Assembly (NCBI RefSeq): GCF_008369295.1
Contig: NZ_VOBG01000018.1
Location: 40,508-104,507, forward strand
Reading direction: 5' to 3'
Length of the DNA stretch: 64,000 nucleotides
Origin: Pseudomonas sp. ANT_H4
GTDB taxonomy: Bacteria > Pseudomonadota > Gammaproteobacteria > Pseudomonadales > Pseudomonadaceae
The notes below the pieces were generated by a model. That model saw nothing but the letters and a program-made list of their open reading frames with translations, did no database searches and had not been told where the DNA came from. Positions 59,801-64,000 of the stretch are shown one piece after another. A program made the position numbers and the translations under genes. The number at the start of each line of letters is the position of its first letter. Position 1 is the stretch's first letter.

Positions 59801-60760
59801 TCATTGCTTGGAGGGTGTCGCGCCACTGCGAACCGACAACGCAATCCTTTCAGCGGTACCAATCGGAATTTCGCCAACAACCGTCGCCATCATCTGGCCT
59901 TCGGGCGTATCCAAACGTCGCGACACCGCCACCGTCGGCCCTAACTGCACACGGGTCTCGTTCACAGTTGCGTCATCAAGCGGCTCAAGAAACACCGAAA
60001 AGCGTGCGAGCCCGTCCTCGTACATCAGACTGTTGACCACAACGTGGGTCTGCGCGTCTTTGCGGACGCTGCTGCGACTTAACTGGAAGCCCGGCGGCAG
60101 CCAATCCAGATGCCAAGCCTGAGCGCCCCCGTCTTGCGGTGTATTATTACTCGCTAGCACTACGGGCTTGCAGTCATTACTGGGCTGCAATTGGCGCTCA
60201 CCGGGCACATCTGAGGTGTTCAACTGAGTGAATTGGAATCGCTCCAGCAACTGCCCCTTGTCATTAAGCAACAATGACTTCAATGGCAACGCGGTTTCAC
60301 GATCCAGATGCAACTCGAAGCCATACCGGTACGGGTCACGAGGCGTCAGCGTCACGATCACCGCATTACGGCCAGCCACGCGCGACTTGCCAATAACGGC
60401 AAGGTCGTAGAAAGCTTTGAGTTTTGGGGGGTCAAGAGCGCGGGCAGGAGAGCCCGAAGAATCACCGAGACCGGCAACCAGAGTGCCGCTGACGCACTGC
60501 GTACGCCCATCGACACGAACAACTTCCTGGGCGGAGCCGTCAAGCTGCAACAGCCGCTCGCGAACCTGACCATTCTGGACACGATGCCAGATGTCATGGG
60601 TAGAAAAACTACCGTTACGCTCGTAGATGAAGGTGCCTTGGAAGCTTTGCTGCTGCTCGGCACGCCCAAGACGAGTCAGCCAATCTTGGGCTTCCTCGGC
60701 ATGGGCGGGTACTGCAGACCAGCCACTGAGCAAAAGCGCAAGGAGCGGTATGGCGCGCAT
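59801..60760 (-). CDS. mucB: Periplasmic regulator MucB (RseB)
   Basis: A 319-residue periplasmic protein that binds MucA and shields it from proteolysis; lipid-like ligands release it. It has a signal peptide (MRAIPLLALLLSGWSAVPAHA), a large N-terminal lipoprotein-like domain with FQGTFIYERNGSFSTHDIWHRV, and a C-terminal domain with WLPPGFQLS and SVFLEPL. ATG 60760 follows AAGGAG. The gene lies 16 bp after mucA. Confidence 0.95.
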   Translation of the reverse strand: MRAIPLLALLLSGWSAVPAHAEEAQDWLTRLGRAEQQQSFQGTFIYERNGSFSTHDIWHRVQNGQVRERLLQLDGSAQEVVRVDGRTQCVSGTLVAGLGDSSGSPARALDPPKLKAFYDLAVIGKSRVAGRNAVIVTLTPRDPYRYGFELHLDRETALPLKSLLLNDKGQLLERFQFTQLNTSDVPGERQLQPSNDCKPVVLASNNTPQDGGAQAWHLDWLPPGFQLSRSSVRKDAQTHVVVNSLMYEDGLARFSVFLEPLDDATVNETRVQLGPTVAVSRRLDTPEGQMMATVVGEIPIGTAERIALSVRSGATPSKQ

Positions 60761-60776
60761 AAGGCTCCTTAACGGT

Positions 60777-61364
60777 TTAGCGGTTTTCCAGGCTTGCAGC
60801 GCGAGCGTATGGCAGTGCACTTTCAGTGCCTTTCAAGGCCGATTCCTGTGCATGTTGGCGCAGGTAGCCTGGAAGACGCTGATCCTGCCAGCCGGACTGC
60901 CCCTGAAGCACGCCGTTGGCCATTGGGCCAGTAGCGTCGGAGCTTTCCTTGTAGCCGGCCAGTACGGCTGGACCCTTGACCTGCGGACCGGCCATGATCG
61001 GTTGCTGGGTTTGTTGGGCCAACTCGGCACCAGCAATCTCGTCCTGGTTGTACAGGCGCACACCGGCCAATACGGCCACAGTCACCGAAGCAGCAACTGC
61101 CAGACGACCCAGGCTACGCCAAGGACCGCGAACAGCTTTTGCCGGAACGGCTTCATCAGCCAGCGCAGCAGAAACGGCCGCAGCAATATCCAGACGAGGG
61201 ATTAGTAGATCCTTGTGCATCACCGCCCGAGCGACTTGGTAACGAGACCAGGTATCACGGGTTTCGGCGTCATCAAATGCGTTAAGCACTCGACGAAGTT
61301 CCAGTTCATCCGCTTCGTTATCCATCACTGCGGACAGCGATTCCTGCAGGGCATCACGACTCAT
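60777..61364 (-). CDS. mucA: Anti-sigma factor MucA
   Basis: A 195-residue inner-membrane anti-sigma factor. The cytoplasmic N-terminal domain SRDALQESLSAVMDNEADELELRRVL binds AlgU, a single membrane segment lies at about 85-103 (LGRLAVAASVTVAVLAGVRLY), and the periplasmic part binds MucB. The C terminus AASLENR differs from the site-1 protease trigger of P. aeruginosa. ATG 61364 is used; a much longer frame upstream overlaps algU and has no support. Confidence 0.96.
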   Translation of the reverse strand: MSRDALQESLSAVMDNEADELELRRVLNAFDDAETRDTWSRYQVARAVMHKDLLIPRLDIAAAVSAALADEAVPAKAVRGPWRSLGRLAVAASVTVAVLAGVRLYNQDEIAGAELAQQTQQPIMAGPQVKGPAVLAGYKESSDATGPMANGVLQGQSGWQDQRLPGYLRQHAQESALKGTESALPYARAASLENR

Positions 61365-61395
61365 GGCGGTTCCTCTCTTGGCTGTCGCCGCTGTC

Positions 61396-61977
61396 TCAGT
61401 TTTCCTGCAACAACGGCTGCAGGGCTTTATCGATGGCTTCCCGAGCCCGGAAGATCCGGGAGCGTACGGTCCCCACCGGACACTGCATGACGCTCGCAAT
61501 GTCTTCGTAACTCAGACCATCGAATTCACGTAAAGTTAATGCCGTACGTAAATCTTCTGGCAGTTGCTGAATCGTGCGATGGACGGTTCCTTCGATCTCG
61601 TCGCGCAGCAATGCACGCTCCGGCGACTCGAGATCCTTGAGGCCGTGATCACCATCGTAAAATTCTGCATCTTCCGAACTCACATCACTATCTGGCGGGC
61701 GGCGACCGCGAGAAACCAGATGGTTCTTCGCCGTGTTAATGGCGATGCGGTAAAGCCACGTGTAAAACGCACTATCACCGCGAAAATTACCGAGTGCACG
61801 ATATGCCTTGATAAAGGCTTCCTGCGCTACGTCCTGCGCTTCATGGGTGTCGTGCACAAACCGCACGATCAACCCGAGAATTTTATGCTGGTATTTCAGC
61901 ACTAGCAGATCAAATGCTCGCTTGTCGCCGCGTTGAACGCGCTCGACCAGCTGCTGATCCTCTTCCTGGGTTAGCAT
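61396..61977 (-). CDS. algU: Extracytoplasmic-function sigma factor AlgU (AlgT/RpoE)
   Basis: A 193-residue ECF sigma factor that drives envelope-stress and alginate genes. Region 2 (AFDLLVLKYQHKILGLIVRFVHDTHEAQDVAQEAFIKAYRAL, FRGDSAFYTWLYRIAINTAKN) and region 4 (LTLREFDGLSYEDIASVMQCPVGTVRSRIFRARE) are nearly identical to P. aeruginosa. Start ATG 61977 has AGGAG 5 bases before; the GTG at 61983 is too close. An AlgU-type promoter upstream implies autoregulation. Confidence 0.97.
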   Translation of the reverse strand: MLTQEEDQQLVERVQRGDKRAFDLLVLKYQHKILGLIVRFVHDTHEAQDVAQEAFIKAYRALGNFRGDSAFYTWLYRIAINTAKNHLVSRGRRPPDSDVSSEDAEFYDGDHGLKDLESPERALLRDEIEGTVHRTIQQLPEDLRTALTLREFDGLSYEDIASVMQCPVGTVRSRIFRAREAIDKALQPLLQEN

Positions 61978-62036
61978 GAACACTCCTCGTTGTACTTGGA
62001 GGAGACTTGCATAACTGAACGTTCAGGCTTGCAAAC

Positions 62037-62063
62037 ATAGACTCGGACTTTTCGCAAAAGTTC
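62037..62063 (-). promoter_or_regulatory. AlgU-dependent promoter of algU
   Basis: Minus-strand GAACTT (62058-62063), N16, TCTAT (62037-62041) fits the AlgU consensus. It lies 60 bp before the algU start and supports positive autoregulation, known in P. aeruginosa. Confidence 0.8.
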
Positions 62064-62446
62064 TCCCCCTCCAAGCAAGTTTCCGGCGCGCACTGATTTG
62101 GCACACACGAAAAACGCAGCGCGGGCAACGCCGGCTGCGCGAATAATCTTGTCGCCGGATTTCTGACGCGCCTCATGTTAGAGGCCGATCAATAATTCCA
62201 ACGCTTCCCAGCTTTCGGGCAACCTGCTATTGAGTCGGGGCTTATGCAAAAAGTTCCCACACCAATACCCGCAGGCTTGTGAAAGCCGTGCACTTCGTTG
62301 ACCGTAATCTCACAATGCCACGAATGCCCGGCTATTGTGCCGATCCCCCCCTCTATATACTAGTGGGCCGTGTGACCCTTTGATTCGCCGATCCAGGCGT
62401 CCTGTTTGCGCCAACCCTTCGGATCGCTTTTTGCGGAATCCTTCAA
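62064..62446. other. Intergenic region between algU and nadB
   Basis: No gene is supported. The divergent nadB promoter must lie here; TATATA near 62353 with an upstream TTGTGCC stretch could be part of it. The region just before nadB has no strong ribosome site. Confidence 0.4.
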
Positions 62447-64000
62447 ATGAGCCAACAGTTTCAACACGATGTCCTGGTGATTGGCAGCGGCGCCGCAGGC
62501 TTGAGCCTTGCACTGACCCTGCCGCGCCATCTGCGCATAGCCGTACTGAGCAAGGGCGACCTGGCCAACGGCTCGACGTTCTGGGCCCAGGGAGGTGTCG
62601 CCGCGGTGCTGGATGACACCGATACGGTGCAATCCCATGTCGAAGACACTCTTAACGCCGGCGGCGGTCTGTGCAACGAAGACGCAGTGCGCTTCACCGT
62701 CGAGCACAGTCGCGAAGCCATCCAGTGGCTGATCGACCAGGGAGTGCCGTTCACCCGCGATGAACAATCCGGCACTGAAGACGGCGGCTTCGAGTTTCAC
62801 CTGACCCGCGAAGGCGGCCACAGCCATCGGCGCATCATCCACGCTGCCGATGCCACCGGCGCCGCTATTTTCAAGACCTTGCTCGCCCAGGCCCGGCAAC
62901 GACCGAATATCGAACTGCTGGAGCAACGGGTCGCCGTCGACCTGATCACTGAGAAACGCCTGGGCCTGCCCGGCGAACGCTGTCTCGGCGCCTACGTGCT
63001 CAACCGTGGCAGCGGCGAAGTCGATACCTACGGCGCTCGCTTCACCATCCTGGCCTCGGGCGGTGCGGCCAAGGTCTACCTCTATACCAGTAACCCTGAT
63101 GGCGCCTGCGGTGATGGCATTGCCATGGCCTGGCGTTCGGGCTGCCGGGTAGCGAACCTGGAGTTCAACCAGTTCCACCCCACCTGCCTGTATCACCCAC
63201 AAGCCAAGAGTTTCCTGATCACCGAAGCCCTGCGGGGCGAGGGCGCGCACCTGAAACTGCCCAACGGCGAACGTTTCATGCAGCGCTTCGACCCTCGAGC
63301 CGAACTGGCGCCCCGGGATATCGTGGCCCGCGCCATCGACCACGAAATGAAGCGCCTGGGCATCGACTGCGTCTACCTGGACATCAGCCACAAGCCCGAA
63401 GACTTCATCAAGACCCACTTCCCGACGGTCTACGAGCGCTGCCTGCAATTCAACATCGACATCACCAAAGGCCCGATCCCGGTGGTCCCAGCCGCGCACT
63501 ACACCTGTGGCGGCGTCATGGTCGACCAACAGGGCCGCACCGACGTACCCGGCCTGTACGCCATCGGCGAAACCAGCTTCACCGGCCTGCACGGCGCCAA
63601 CCGCATGGCCAGCAACTCGCTGCTGGAATGTTTTGTCTACGCACGCTCCGCCGCCGCCGACATCCTCGAACAGTTGCCGCGCATCCCGGTGCCGGCCGCC
63701 CTGCCCCGCTGGGACGCCAGCCAGGTCACCGATTCCGACGAAGACGTGATCATCGCTCACAACTGGGACGAGTTGCGGCGCTTCATGTGGGACTACGTGG
63801 GTATCGTGCGCACCAACAAGCGCCTGCAGCGGGCGCAGCATCGGGTGCGATTGTTGCTGGATGAGATCGACGAGTTCTACAGCAACTACCGAGTAAGCAG
63901 AGACCTGATTGAACTGAGGAACCTTGCCCAGGTAGCGGAACTGATGATCAGGTCTGCCATGGAACGTAAGGAATCTCGGGGCCTGCACTACACGCTGGAC
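62447..64000 (+). CDS. nadB: L-aspartate oxidase NadB, 5' part
   Basis: The first enzyme of de novo NAD synthesis oxidises L-aspartate to iminoaspartate with FAD. The frame is open for 518 codons to the window edge; the full protein is expected to have about 538. It begins MSQQFQHDVLVIGSGAAGLSLAL, with the FAD-binding GxGxxG motif. The substrate region includes TEALRGEGAHL, RDIVARAI, the GP-PVVPAAHYTCGGVMVD stretch and GLHGANRMASNSLLE. The C-terminal helical domain is partly present. It is divergent from algU, the same order as in P. aeruginosa. Confidence 0.96.
   Translation, partial: MSQQFQHDVLVIGSGAAGLSLALTLPRHLRIAVLSKGDLANGSTFWAQGGVAAVLDDTDTVQSHVEDTLNAGGGLCNEDAVRFTVEHSREAIQWLIDQGVPFTRDEQSGTEDGGFEFHLTREGGHSHRRIIHAADATGAAIFKTLLAQARQRPNIELLEQRVAVDLITEKRLGLPGERCLGAYVLNRGSGEVDTYGARFTILASGGAAKVYLYTSNPDGACGDGIAMAWRSGCRVANLEFNQFHPTCLYHPQAKSFLITEALRGEGAHLKLPNGERFMQRFDPRAELAPRDIVARAIDHEMKRLGIDCVYLDISHKPEDFIKTHFPTVYERCLQFNIDITKGPIPVVPAAHYTCGGVMVDQQGRTDVPGLYAIGETSFTGLHGANRMASNSLLECFVYARSAAADILEQLPRIPVPAALPRWDASQVTDSDEDVIIAHNWDELRRFMWDYVGIVRTNKRLQRAQHRVRLLLDEIDEFYSNYRVSRDLIELRNLAQVAELMIRSAMERKESRGLHYTLD

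Noticed and set aside
62360..63988. 542-codon open frame on the minus strand
   Set aside because: Antisense to nadB, whose product is unmistakable; the nadB frame itself simply has no stop inside the window.
1..64000. CRISPR arrays, prophage, integrative elements, insertion sequences, toxin-antitoxin pairs
   Set aside because: No regularly spaced direct repeats, integrase, transposase or phage structural genes were seen; the window is ordinary core genome.

Overview
The window looks like a core chromosomal segment of a Pseudomonas of the fluorescens group. Gene content and order match what is known of that genus: gacS-ldhA, phoPQ, pcpS, nrdA, flgBCDE/cheRV/flgAMN, amrZ, alaS-lysC-rsmA, aruCFG-astDBE, aotJQMOP-argR and algU-mucA-mucB-mucD-nadB. 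Base composition is high-GC, RNR is class Ia with two ATP cones, and several fluorescens-type REP sequences sit between genes. I see no prophage, insertion sequence, integron or CRISPR array. Both ends cut genes: a DUF2062 gene on the left and nadB on the right.

Layout. 1-8.7 kb: end of a DUF2062 gene, the hybrid kinase gacS, D-lactate dehydrogenase, two small envelope or unknown genes, a lipoprotein thioredoxin, the overlapping arsC-wrbA-DUF2069 set, a DNA glycosylase and ttcA. 9-14.8 kb: a Yip1-type membrane protein with a Crc-like motif at its ribosome site, a SprT metalloprotease, a 265-bp palindromic repeat element, a CoA transferase, the C4-dicarboxylate carrier dctA with a sigma-54 promoter, and an AraC-type regulator. 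14.8-24 kb: phoPQ, the phosphopantetheinyl transferase pcpS, an RstAB-like two-component system, and nrdA behind DnaA boxes and a long structured leader. 24-32 kb: flgBCDE, cheR, cheV, flgA, flgM, flgN and ycgR, with sigma-54 and sigma-28 promoters readable. 32-44 kb: an MFS transporter, four tRNAs, a small gene set with a sigma-54 promoter, amrZ, mgtE, rsmA, lysC, alaS, threonine aldolase, and an FMN riboswitch driving a second-type lumazine synthase. 44-57.5 kb: the arginine succinyltransferase pathway, ArgR and the arginine/ornithine ABC transporter. 58-64 kb: the AlgU stress operon without mucC, then nadB.

How it works together. Many genes belong to the switch between motile and sessile life: GacS and RsmA (two ends of the Gac/Rsm cascade), AmrZ, AlgU/MucA/MucB/MucD, YcgR, FlgM and the hook genes. 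A second theme is arginine use: AotJQMOP imports arginine or ornithine, the Aru/Ast enzymes degrade it to glutamate and succinate, and ArgR (with TGTCGC-type sites upstream of aruC and aotJ) ties them together.

Nothing here is a clearly new multi-gene system. The most interesting unexplained signals are regulatory: four CTGAA(C/T) repeats at exact 11-bp spacing upstream of phoP; paired GGCGGATATCCGCC palindromes before the AraC gene with a related copy in the dctA leader; a sigma-54 promoter almost touching the flgA start codon; an orphan sigma-54 promoter with two palindromes before a small membrane-protein gene next to amrZ; and the nrdA leader.
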